From positions 620,001 to 684,000 of the forward strand of contig OZ025670.1 in the NCBI GenBank assembly GCA_964019335.1: DNA of 64,000 nt, in the 5' to 3' direction. The translations under genes were made by a program, and so were the position numbers. The notes under the pieces are model-generated. The model saw nothing but the letters and a program-made list of their open reading frames with translations, made no database searches and was not told where the DNA came from. Every line of letters starts with the position of its first letter. The stretch's first letter is position 1. Of this stretch, positions 11,134 through 19,716 are shown piece after piece. The DNA comes from Diplonema japonicum. Lineage: Eukaryota; Euglenozoa; Diplonemea; Diplonemida; Diplonemidae.

Positions 11134-11910
11134 ATGCACATCCCTATTGTAAAAACTACAAGCGAGGCTGTGAAGGCCCTCCAGGAGGCAAGTGCCTGTC
11201 TACTCATGGTTGAGGTCGGGTATGACGCAACTGCGATAGGGGATTTCTTCACACTGCCTGAGGTGGTGAAGCAGACCTTTCAGTACGAGGGTATGGGATG
11301 GTGCAAGGTACGACAGGGTGCGGAGATGTTTGTCGCGAAAGAGCCTCACAAGGAAAGGAAGCCGCCGTTCCCGTGGCCGCCTGGAGTGGCGTTTAGCAAT
11401 GCGGTCGGTAGTTTGTTTTGGAAGCTTCATGCCATAGGGTCGAGGGTACTGAACGAAATGGGAAAGAGCAGTTGCGTGTCGGGTGAGCAGGAATGTTTTG
11501 AGGAGGGTAAAGGTAACTGCGACTATGCTTGCGACTACTCGCCGTCACTATTGTTCGCCAGACGGTACACGGCTGAGTCGGCGGAACACCCGGATGGCAT
11601 GTGCACGGCGCACACAGACTCTTCGTTGCTGACAGTGATGCCATACGACAACAGCATCGAAGGGCTCCAGGTCCTACTGCGGGCTACGAATGAATGGCAG
11701 CACGTCTCCCCGAAGGGCCCCTGCGTGTTGCTTATGGTGGGCGAGCAGCTGGCTCACGTTGACAGGGACTACCACGCGGCAGTACATAGAGTGGTACCAG
11801 TTGAGACAACTGGTGCCACCCGCCTGTCGGTGCCCTTGCAGCTGCGGTGCAAGCCATCACTCGAACCGCGTGAGTCCATGCTGAAGGTCTCAGCGCTGAG
11901 CTTTTCGTGA
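11134..11910 (+). CDS. 2-oxoglutarate/Fe(II)-dependent oxygenase, isopenicillin-N-synthase-like
   Basis: The acceptor AG at 11127-11128 lies five bases before the ATG. The 258-aa single-exon product has the double-stranded beta-helix oxygenase signature. An HTD iron-binding pair (AHTDSSLLTVM, about residue 160) and a distal iron-binding His (AAVHRVV) are followed by an R-x-S 2-oxoglutarate motif (TRLSVPL). These place it in the 2OG-FeII_Oxy (PF03171) group of plant-type DOXC enzymes and relatives. It is shorter than the usual 320-350 aa, lacking part of the N-terminal DIOX_N region. The substrate cannot be inferred from sequence. All catalytic ligands are present, so it is probably active. 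Confidence 0.8.
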   Translation: MHIPIVKTTSEAVKALQEASACLLMVEVGYDATAIGDFFTLPEVVKQTFQYEGMGWCKVRQGAEMFVAKEPHKERKPPFPWPPGVAFSNAVGSLFWKLHAIGSRVLNEMGKSSCVSGEQECFEEGKGNCDYACDYSPSLLFARRYTAESAEHPDGMCTAHTDSSLLTVMPYDNSIEGLQVLLRATNEWQHVSPKGPCVLLMVGEQLAHVDRDYHAAVHRVVPVETTGATRLSVPLQLRCKPSLEPRESMLKVSALSFS

Positions 11911-11982
11911 CAGATTCAGAGAGGGTTTTTTTGGACTGACTTTATTGGTCCTGCAGATCACCTCAGATAACAAAGGTAAACC

Positions 11983-12522
11983 ATGGCACGGAATATAAGA
12001 GATGTCGGAGCGACCCTGGCAGACATGGGGTGCAGCCTCATCAAGACGGGCACACTGCTGCGAAGCGGGGACTTAAATCATACGTACACGCAAGAGGAGG
12101 TGATGGGCGCGAGGTGCATCTTGACCCTTAAGAGGTCAGCAGACGAAGAGGTTCTCAACGATGTGGCGTACCTGCGAGTGGAAGCACCTTCTAGGAGTGA
12201 AGGGGAGAAGTATGAAACAGATAAGAAAATGTGCAGATTGTGGTTGAGGGAAGTAGTTAAGTGCATCACTCAGCAGAGTGAAATACCTGTTTTAGTGCAT
12301 TGCACCTTCGGGAGGGACAGGACTGGCATCGTGGTTGCATTGATCTTGTACCTCTGCGGTGTCCCTTCGCATCTTATTAAGCGAGAGTTCATGCTGTCGC
12401 CTGATGCGCCTTCAGATTTGTGCGATGTCATGCTGAACGGCTTCACTGGCATCGACACAGAGCTCAGAAAGCGAAAGGATGTTGACATCAGTAAATTACT
12501 AAGCATGTTCCTTTCAAGTTAA
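11983..12522 (+). CDS. Protein/lipid tyrosine phosphatase, Y_phosphatase3-like
   Basis: A CTGCAG ending at 11956 is the likely acceptor, 26 bases before ATG 11983. The 179-aa product carries the cysteine phosphatase loop HCTFGRDRTG (HCx5R), with the nucleophilic Cys and the phosphate-binding Arg intact. A general-acid loop is harder to place. The N-terminal RDVG and the GTLLRSGDL segment are typical of the Tyr_phosphatase3 family, the compact phosphatases common in protists, fungi and bacteria that act on phosphotyrosine or phosphoinositides. There is no targeting signal. The first 15 residues match the family start, supporting the chosen ATG. Single exon. Confidence 0.85.
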   Translation: MARNIRDVGATLADMGCSLIKTGTLLRSGDLNHTYTQEEVMGARCILTLKRSADEEVLNDVAYLRVEAPSRSEGEKYETDKKMCRLWLREVVKCITQQSEIPVLVHCTFGRDRTGIVVALILYLCGVPSHLIKREFMLSPDAPSDLCDVMLNGFTGIDTELRKRKDVDISKLLSMFLSS

Positions 12523-12679
12523 GCTGCTGGGGACTTGTCGATGTGGATTCAGTACCTATCCTCCACTGTGATCCTATCCTTTGACTTCTTGTCAGTTTAT
12601 CTATTTCTAACCCTTTTTCTGAAAGAGAAGAAGTCACGCGACACAACAGGCAGCCGGGTGCCTTTGAAAACACAAAAAA

Positions 12680-13442
12680 ATGAACGGCGTGCGTGCAGCC
12701 ATGGAGGGGCCGAAGTTTGCTGTCGTCAAGGTGCTGAGGGTATGGTGTTCCTTTTTTTTTTTTCAAATTGACAATAAATTGCGCAGAACCAGCACCGGGT
12801 GGTTGAGGGAGACCGATTGCAAATAGGAGAGCCATTGTGGGCGGATATTGGAGAACAAATTAGGCTGAAGAAAGTGATGATGGTCGGGGGTGAGCAGTTT
12901 ACGGCCATCGGACGGCCGTTGCTTGAAAATGCTACAGTGGAGGCGACGGTAGAGGAGCACTTCAGGACGAAAGTGCAGTACAACTACAGCCGGAACCGAA
13001 ACAACATTATCGGGGGGCGGTGGATCGACAACATCATGCCGAACACCATTATTAGGATAAACAAGATTGTGTTTAACCCGGAGATGAAGGTAGAGGGCAG
13101 TAACGAGTATTATCAGATCAACGAAGCGGGCGAGGAGGAGGCACGAGGCCTAGACGCGAATGAGGCATCAATCGACCCCGTGAAATGGAGGACAACGCCC
13201 AACGGGCCCTACCACGACCAGCACCTCAGACCGCAACTCGACCCGGAGGTATGTTCCAACCCACGACCTACCCTACCACAGATCGCCGACTACATTAAAT
13301 GGCGCAAACTGGAACAAATCCAAGATCTTCGTCTTCATACTCCTGGTATGAAATATTGGTGGTGGCCCAAGGTATGCCTTACGCGCCTCCCTGCATTTCA
13401 TCACAGGACCGATTCGAGTCTGGTGTCTTGGAGAATCGTTAA
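12680..13442 (+). CDS. MRPL21: Mitochondrial large-subunit ribosomal protein bL21m (four exons)
   Basis: Exons are 12680-12739, 12787-13248, 13282-13371 and 13407-13442; introns are 47, 33 and 35 nt. Product about 215 aa. The core matches bL21: FAVVKV at the start, HRVVEGDRLQIG (bacterial QYRVxxGDxI), then MMVGGEQFTAIGRPLLENAT, which follows the conserved VGxPxVxxAxV strand pattern. bL21 binds 23S/LSU rRNA in the large subunit. A C-terminal extension of about 110 residues, ending MKYWWWPKDRFESGVLENR, is not in bacterial bL21 and fits an expanded protist mitoribosome. The 33-nt intron 13249-13281 is in frame and stop-free, so a naive translation would insert 11 extra residues. The true stop, TAA 13440-13442, lies in the shifted frame after intron 3. 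Confidence 0.85.
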
Positions 13443-13524
13443 TCTGCTTAATGTCCTGCATATTACTAGTGTTCAGCTTCTTAATTATTGTTCTATTTCT
13501 ACATCACCACCATAGCAGGAAAAC

Positions 13525-16422
13525 ATGAAGTGCGTGTGCTTAGCACTGCTCATGGCTGGCGTCTGCCAGGCATCGCCTCTTTCAGACGCTCTCAATGACC
13601 TTACCTTCCTGAACAAAGGAGTATGGACAAACAAGGATACCATTACTGTCATGGAACAACCCTCGCTCTACCTGGAGCCTGAGAACATCACCACCACTGA
13701 TTACGCATGGGCAAGCGGGTCTTCTACACCCACTGTGTTCAGCGGCCCTGTCGATATGGAGTGCAACCCTGGGCCTGTTCAGCAAGGGTACGACCTTCCA
13801 GGGGCCGACAGCAAGCAGGTGGTGGGAGGCACTGCTGCACAATGTGCGCAGAGCTGCTGTACTGACCACACGTGTGCTGCGTGGGTGTTCGATGTAAAGG
13901 CGCCTACGTCCTATGGCTCTTGTAAAGCAGGCGAACCCTGTTGTTACATGAAGAACTCAGTTCCTGCTAAGAAGGCGAACGCGGGTCTCTCATATGGGAT
14001 GGTAACAAGACTACCTGTCCCCGATTCTGCAGCGCCACCTGTCGGCATCAGGTCAGCACCTCCTTTGGGCGGGCTCGCTGCAGGTACTATTGAGATGCGC
14101 GGTGACGGGACCCTTACTGCCTGGACTACTGAGAACAACTCACCAGCGGGTTCTGCAAAGCTCTCTAAGCAGAAGAAGGCTGCATTCGGCGCTTCTGTGA
14201 GGGCGCTGGACAGCACATGGTCATGGACGAGATTACTGCAAACTCACCCTAGCGACTCTTTCACAACTGGCGTTGAATCTCTGACCTTCGGTGGGTCGCC
14301 TCCCGTGACTCGCCTGCAGACCAAGAGCCCCGAAAACGTCGACATCTCGCTCTTTGGGTACAGCAGAATGGCGTCTGGAAACATGACTAGGAGCCACCAC
14401 CCTGCCATCGCCTTCAGCATGATGTTCAAGAACAATGCCCCGAACAAGATGAACGTAGCCGCTTTCTTCAACCTTCCTGCTTTTGCTGAGAATACCCAAC
14501 GCCATGGAAAAGCGTACAACACCACCGCCGCAGAGTCCTCCGAGATGTGCCGCAAGCTGTGCAACATTGACCCGAAATGCATGACGTGGAACTACGGGGC
14601 GTCCGGGTGCGCCATGCAGTCGGACGTGCCTCTTTACGCTTTCGAGGATGGGACGTCTTCTGGTGCCAGGGGCAGCTGGATCCAAAGAACGAACGGGATC
14701 ACGATTAACAAAGAGGTGGTAGGGCCCACTGCAGGGAACTACACGCTGGTAGGGACTGGCGGTGTGGTCACGGTTGGGACAGGGGACTTCCAGGGTTTGT
14801 GGACGCAATTCGAGCAGACTGGGAAGCTCAGCAATATGGTGGATCCGAATGGAGGGCACGGTGCTATGGCTGTGAACGCGGACGTTGCTGCTGGTGAGAC
14901 TGTAGTGCTAACCATTGTGCTGGGGTACTACTACCCAAACCACAACTACCTCTCACAGATGCTGGGGAACCAGTACACGAAGTACATCACTGACTCTAGA
15001 GATGCAGCAACTATCCTCGCAAACGACCTTGTGCCCACCTTGAAAGACATCTCCGCCATCCATGACCCTGTTCTGAAGTCCACGCTTCCCGTGTGGATGC
15101 GTGACACGCTGATCGGGACCCTGCACCACGTGAGGTCCGCGATGTGGTTCCACGACGGACGATGGAGGCAGTGGGAGGCGTACGATTGTGTGAACATGGA
15201 CAGCGTGCACAACGATGGTGAGAGGCACATTCCGTACATTATGTTGTTCCCTGAGTCGACAAAGTCTAAGATAGTCGCGTGGGGCAAGGTGCAACTCAAG
15301 AACGGTATGATCCAGGAGCAGCTGGCATGCGGGTGCATGGGGGGTATTGACGCTGGCTTTGAGCATGGCTGCGGTCGTGTCATGTCTGACGTGAGCACTA
15401 TGTACATCATCTACCTGCTGGAGCTGCTAAAATGGAACAACGACGTTGCGTTTGTAAAGGAGTGGTACCCAATTGCGAAGAAGGCTGCTGAGTGGCAGAT
15501 CGCTGTGTCAACTGTGAGCGGGATGCCCTACAAGCTTCAAACCACATACGACATCCTCGGGTTGAACAGGTACGACGCTGCCACGTACTCGACTGTGTTC
15601 CACATTGCTGCCATGCGTGCCATGGCAGAGCTTGCCAAGTTCATGGGAGACAGCGATGCGGCGAAGTACACCGCAGCAGGAGATGCTGCACGCCAAGGTC
15701 TTGACAGCATGATGTGGGACGAGGACCTTGGTGCCTACATTGCGTACACAGGGGGCAGGGCTATCATGTCGGACAGCTTCTATGGGCAGGTCTTGGCGCA
15801 CAGCGTGGGTCTGGGAGATATCGTCGATACAACTCGTCTTGGCCGCCACTTGGACACGGAGGGGAAGATGAACTACGACCCCTTCGGTTTGAAGATCCTG
15901 ACAAACAGAACGACGGGCAACTCTGTGACAGAGAACGACATTTGGCTAATGGCGCCTGCAGACCACGGTGCATTGCGTTTGGCCATCAACCACGGGACCG
16001 TGGAGGAGGCACTGGAAGTGGTGTCGCGCCCGTACCTAAGGTTCACACAGGGCATCAACGACGTGTGGAACGCGTGCGGCATCATGAGAGGGAACTACAC
16101 CGCCTTCCCTGGCTCGAACTACATTACCTCCCACTATGGGTACTACATGACCATCTGGCATACCATGCTCAGAATGTCGGGTCAAAACATCGACAGGCAT
16201 GCAGGTGTTGTGTCTTTCTCTCCTGCTGACACTACGGACGACTTCGTGCTGCCGGTGTTCCTCCCGTCCCTGGTTGGGAGCCTGAGCCGCAGTGGCAGCG
16301 TTATGAAGCTGTGTATCACGACCGGAGACCTTCAGTGGACAACGCTGAACTTGTGGGGCAAAACCTACAACACCGCAGCGAAGAGCCTCTCTGGAGGCAG
16401 CTGCGTGAACTGGACGCTGTAG
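13525..16422 (+). CDS. Secreted GH116/GBA2-type glycosidase with PAN-like cysteine modules
   Basis: The acceptor AG ends at 13518; ATG 13525 opens a 965-aa single-exon frame. A clear signal peptide (CLALLMAGVCQA) indicates secretion or lysosome/vacuole entry, unlike cytosolic human GBA2. The GH116 N-terminal part begins near residue 180 (PPLGGLAAGTIEMRGDG). The (alpha/alpha)6 catalytic part, about residues 500-930, contains MDSVHNDGERHIPYIM and TTYDILGLNRYDAATYS-type segments. Two Cys-rich stretches resemble PAN/Apple modules: residues about 80-160 (CAQSCC, CAAWVF) and about 330-395, the second inserted within the N-terminal beta domain. Family enzymes hydrolyse glucosylceramide or other beta-glycosides. 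Substrate is not determinable here. Several N-x-S/T sites fit a glycoprotein. Confidence 0.75.
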   Translation: MKCVCLALLMAGVCQASPLSDALNDLTFLNKGVWTNKDTITVMEQPSLYLEPENITTTDYAWASGSSTPTVFSGPVDMECNPGPVQQGYDLPGADSKQVVGGTAAQCAQSCCTDHTCAAWVFDVKAPTSYGSCKAGEPCCYMKNSVPAKKANAGLSYGMVTRLPVPDSAAPPVGIRSAPPLGGLAAGTIEMRGDGTLTAWTTENNSPAGSAKLSKQKKAAFGASVRALDSTWSWTRLLQTHPSDSFTTGVESLTFGGSPPVTRLQTKSPENVDISLFGYSRMASGNMTRSHHPAIAFSMMFKNNAPNKMNVAAFFNLPAFAENTQRHGKAYNTTAAESSEMCRKLCNIDPKCMTWNYGASGCAMQSDVPLYAFEDGTSSGARGSWIQRTNGITINKEVVGPTAGNYTLVGTGGVVTVGTGDFQGLWTQFEQTGKLSNMVDPNGGHGAMAVNADVAAGETVVLTIVLGYYYPNHNYLSQMLGNQYTKYITDSRDAATILANDLVPTLKDISAIHDPVLKSTLPVWMRDTLIGTLHHVRSAMWFHDGRWRQWEAYDCVNMDSVHNDGERHIPYIMLFPESTKSKIVAWGKVQLKNGMIQEQLACGCMGGIDAGFEHGCGRVMSDVSTMYIIYLLELLKWNNDVAFVKEWYPIAKKAAEWQIAVSTVSGMPYKLQTTYDILGLNRYDAATYSTVFHIAAMRAMAELAKFMGDSDAAKYTAAGDAARQGLDSMMWDEDLGAYIAYTGGRAIMSDSFYGQVLAHSVGLGDIVDTTRLGRHLDTEGKMNYDPFGLKILTNRTTGNSVTENDIWLMAPADHGALRLAINHGTVEEALEVVSRPYLRFTQGINDVWNACGIMRGNYTAFPGSNYITSHYGYYMTIWHTMLRMSGQNIDRHAGVVSFSPADTTDDFVLPVFLPSLVGSLSRSGSVMKLCITTGDLQWTTLNLWGKTYNTAAKSLSGGSCVNWTL

Positions 16423-17068
16423 GTGTTACCAACAGAATCATCTAGTTGCTGTCTTAGATGAGCTCGTATGGTTTTACATACTTCTTCTTTGCAGGTCCAG
16501 TGGATCTGCGGCTAGAAATTTGATTCATATCTTGTTACATTTCAAACGTTTCTTGTATGGCGCGCATTTCAAAAGAACTGCCAAGCTCCGTGCCGCAGAA
16601 GCCGTCGCGACACGGACAGGGCTCTCTACTTGAAACAAAACCGTCATTATTTATCCCTTTAGCTTTGTCTTTGTCTTACGTTTAACATTTCTGTGCTGGT
16701 TTCCGAACTAATCATGCTGCCCACGAGGCCCCTTGCAAACAGTCTGAACCTCCGTTTCACGAACCCACGCACGGCTCATCTTTTCTTTATTCTCCTTCCT
16801 CTTATTTTCCCCGCATACGCTTATCTCGAAGGTTCTTCAGCATAAGAAGTTCTAAAACGTGTCTCCATTTGCTGAACCAACGACGGGGGTAAGCCTTGTT
16901 CTTTTCTCTCTTTGGTATGGTGCTTGGTTGGCGATCTATGACCACTTGAGAAAAGCCACCCTTACATGCACTAAATACCAAGCCTTCATACATTTCAGTT
17001 GTGCACTCAGGACCCTTACGCTTAAATACAAGGTTTTTTTCGCGATTCCTTTATAAGTTTTACCAGGA
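16423..17068. other. Spacer, no gene seen
   Basis: The 646-base spacer has no convincing ORF on either strand and lacks the long poly-C/poly-G runs of other long spacers. It ends in a pyrimidine-containing stretch and TACCAG at 17061-17066, the acceptor for the next gene two bases before its ATG. Confidence 0.55.
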
Positions 17069-17854
17069 ATGGAACAGGAAGATGTCAAAGACAAGCTAAG
17101 ACGCGGCCTACAAGAGTTCACGATACCAATCACATGCAGTGACCCAAAGTTAACAGAGGCGGTGATACGGATAGAAGGGAGCGATATAGGGATACACACG
17201 GGGAAGTACTTAAGTATGAAAGCGCACAATTTACTGAGCTTGCTGGCAAGGGAGAAGATGAAGGTTTGTGAGATGAGCGAAGTGATAGCATGGCTGAGCA
17301 GAGCTGTTCTTCTAGACGAGATTGTGAAGATGTACTACCCCAGTAGCACTGATGCACCCGGTGCGATCCATCGAAGTTGGGTATACTTCCATCATCTTTG
17401 CTCACCAGCGAAGGTCTCACAGGCGATTTGCTGGGCTGCCGACCTCTCTCTCAAAGGACTGATCATCCCTGGCCAGCCTGGCTGCGCAGTAGTGGAAGGC
17501 GATCTCCAGAGCATCGTTTACTTCCACGAAAGGATGCGTCTCTTCTCGTGGCGTGACATGAAAGTCCTCCTCATCACACAGCCCACTACTACCCTTGGCT
17601 TGGACTGGACCGGCCTCCGCCACATCGACGACACTAACCCCTGCTGCGTCTTGAAGGGCAAAGGCGTTAAAGGTCGCGACACCACTGACTACGGTATCCT
17701 CGCCGATAAGATCACGAGTAGCTTAGCGAGGGACCTTCTCACCCTCCTGCCTTGCTTCAGTGGCGGTAAGGTACCTGAGCAAGATGTGCCTATTCCCCCA
17801 CCCCCTACAACAGGTAGCAGCGTAAACAAGAAGAAAAAGAAACGCCTCCAGTGA
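17069..17854 (+). CDS. DUF1115 (RWDD2/Prp3 C-terminal-like) protein
   Basis: ATG 17069 follows acceptor AG 17066. The 261-aa product resembles the RWDD2 family: residues about 110-175 include LSLKGLIIPGQPGCAVVEG, the glycine/proline motif of DUF1115, which is shared with the C-terminus of splicing factor PRP3, followed by an MRLFSWRDMKVL segment. The N-terminal part could be a divergent RWD domain but lacks a clear YPxxxP motif. A C-terminal Lys-rich tail (NKKKKKRLQ) could serve as a nuclear localisation signal. The molecular role of this family is poorly known; RWD-type domains bind proteins. Single exon, 261 aa, near the 290 aa usual for RWDD2. Confidence 0.65.
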   Translation: MEQEDVKDKLRRGLQEFTIPITCSDPKLTEAVIRIEGSDIGIHTGKYLSMKAHNLLSLLAREKMKVCEMSEVIAWLSRAVLLDEIVKMYYPSSTDAPGAIHRSWVYFHHLCSPAKVSQAICWAADLSLKGLIIPGQPGCAVVEGDLQSIVYFHERMRLFSWRDMKVLLITQPTTTLGLDWTGLRHIDDTNPCCVLKGKGVKGRDTTDYGILADKITSSLARDLLTLLPCFSGGKVPEQDVPIPPPPTTGSSVNKKKKKRLQ

Positions 17855-17903
17855 TTCTTACTTTACTATCTTTTGATAAATGCACATTGAGCACCAAACA
17901 GTC

Positions 17904-19475
17904 ATGGCAAGTTTTGCTTCGAGCATAACATCACCGCTCACCTCATGTGCTCCTGGCCATGCTGTGGTGGCCTCTTTACATAGTGTAGCAAAGCTGAGCC
18001 ATGTGAAATCAGAAGAGCTTCTAGAGGCTCTGCACAAGACGCAAAGTGTGTACGATGCAGTGCAGGTGACCAGCGAAGGAGACGATGTGACGATAGATGA
18101 CCCGTCGGTGGTGGGGGATAGCAAGGGGGCTAAGGCGCGGATAATACAAGGCAAGACACGAGCATGGGGTGAGACGTCCTCGTTGATGGGACACTCTGTA
18201 CTGTCAACGTCGCTCAGCACAGTTCTGACGGCAACGCCTTCAAGCGTAAGGATAAAAGCAGCACATGCACCGCTCGATGCACTGTACTTGATCCCTAACC
18301 ATGACGACTCGTGCGGAGTGGTGATCCCCCAGCTGGTGAGGACGCCGTCCATAATCCCTACATTCCCGCCTGTAATCAAGCAGGTGAAGGAGATTGGCAT
18401 CCAGGACGATGGTTTCTACTACCTTGTCGTGGAGTACGCTCGGCCTGCCTTCATATGGGTGATCCTCTTGGTGGCTGTTATCGGACTTGCATCTAAAGCC
18501 GTGGTCGCCGAGCATATGTACCCCCCAGAGGTGCCTCCCGTTGTGAAGAGCGTGTGGATGACAGGTGTTTGCGCCACAAGCTTTGCATGCCTTGCTGTAG
18601 TGGAGTACTACTCGACACCTCGCGAAAACCGAAATCACTTATCTGAATTACTGGCAAAGAAGCCCTTTGACCTCTTGGCAACATACATACTAGGGGCGTC
18701 AGAACCGCACCACCGGCAGCAGCAGGAAAGGGAAATACCTTGTTTTGGATTTCTTATGGTGGTCCTGAGCAGTGTGCTGCACGGCCTGTTTTCACTTTCC
18801 TTCTTAGTGTCTCTGTCGTACACATCGTTGGAGCAGTGCATTGTTTTGATGAATTTGCATCCGATCCTCGTGCTTCTGAGCCGCTTTAACCGCACCCACC
18901 AGATGGAGCGTGTGGGTGCGCTGCTTGTAAGTGTGAGTGTGTTCAGTCTTATTTATTCCTCACCGAGGACCAGCGAAGGAAGCAACCCTTTGCTAGGCAA
19001 CCTTCTCGCCTTTATGGTGTCTGTGTACATGTGGGTGTATCTCAACTTGAGTCAGCAGCTGCAAGCGGACGTTCCGAACAACATGCTGATGACGATCATC
19101 AACACAATATCATTCGTTGTGCAGGTGCTTTATGTTATCGGCTTCGAAAGCACCAGCGTGTTCGTAGAACTGGGGGACTTCTCATCACACACTCTCCCCA
19201 ACGTTCTGGGCGGCCTCATTGGGGGTACCCTTGCGTACGGGGGCTTTATGATATCCGGGAGATATCTTAACCCACTGGTTGTTTCTGTCCACATCACGTT
19301 GGAGCCTCTATTTGCTGTTCTCATCAACATCGCATCAGGCGGGGCCTCGCCATCATTTATGACATGGGAGTCCCTTACCGTTCTCATCGTTGGCGCGGTG
19401 CTTGTGGCAATAGGAGGAAAACATGAACAGGAAGACAAAGTCGTCACCGACCACGACACTCTTGTCCTTACCTGA
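17904..19475 (+). CDS. SLC35-like / EamA drug-metabolite transporter superfamily protein
   Basis: The best start is ATG 17904, two bases after an AG at 17901; an in-frame ATG lies 24 bases upstream, before the AG. The product is about 523 aa. The first 170 or so residues are hydrophilic. About ten hydrophobic segments follow, arranged as two repeated EamA halves: residues about 175-200, 215-235, 280-305 and onward to 500. Features such as LSYTSLEQCIVLMNLHPILV (helix 3/4 region) and ISGRYLNPLVVSVHITLEPLF (second-half equivalent) match the SLC35F/G and EamA pattern. Members move nucleotide sugars or metabolites across Golgi, ER or plasma membranes. The substrate is unknown. Single exon. Confidence 0.75.
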   Translation: MASFASSITSPLTSCAPGHAVVASLHSVAKLSHVKSEELLEALHKTQSVYDAVQVTSEGDDVTIDDPSVVGDSKGAKARIIQGKTRAWGETSSLMGHSVLSTSLSTVLTATPSSVRIKAAHAPLDALYLIPNHDDSCGVVIPQLVRTPSIIPTFPPVIKQVKEIGIQDDGFYYLVVEYARPAFIWVILLVAVIGLASKAVVAEHMYPPEVPPVVKSVWMTGVCATSFACLAVVEYYSTPRENRNHLSELLAKKPFDLLATYILGASEPHHRQQQEREIPCFGFLMVVLSSVLHGLFSLSFLVSLSYTSLEQCIVLMNLHPILVLLSRFNRTHQMERVGALLVSVSVFSLIYSSPRTSEGSNPLLGNLLAFMVSVYMWVYLNLSQQLQADVPNNMLMTIINTISFVVQVLYVIGFESTSVFVELGDFSSHTLPNVLGGLIGGTLAYGGFMISGRYLNPLVVSVHITLEPLFAVLINIASGGASPSFMTWESLTVLIVGAVLVAIGGKHEQEDKVVTDHDTLVLT

Positions 19476-19716
19476 CCCTCTCAAGACAACACTTACCCTT
19501 CCTACCTCCGAACATATCTGCTCGTACGTCAGCAGAGAGCCTGCTGTTATGCGAAGTGGAAAGAAAGAAAGAAAAAAAAAAGAATACTAAAATAATGATA
19601 AGGAGGCCTTCCGGCAAATAGTGAATCATCAAAATCTCAGTATGATAGACAAACTTCCGTTTATTAGCATTGCTGCTTTACAGCTTCCTTCAAATCACAC
19701 TAGGTGGTACACAGTG

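Noticed and set aside
16560-16640. EGF-like CPCRDGFCG reading on the minus strand in the spacer after the glycosidase
   Set aside because: Very short, no extended frame, no AG/ATG context on that strand; chance is likely.
16859-17056. 65-codon ORF before the DUF1115 gene
   Set aside because: Ends immediately before the acceptor of the next gene and consists of hydrophobic spacer-derived residues.
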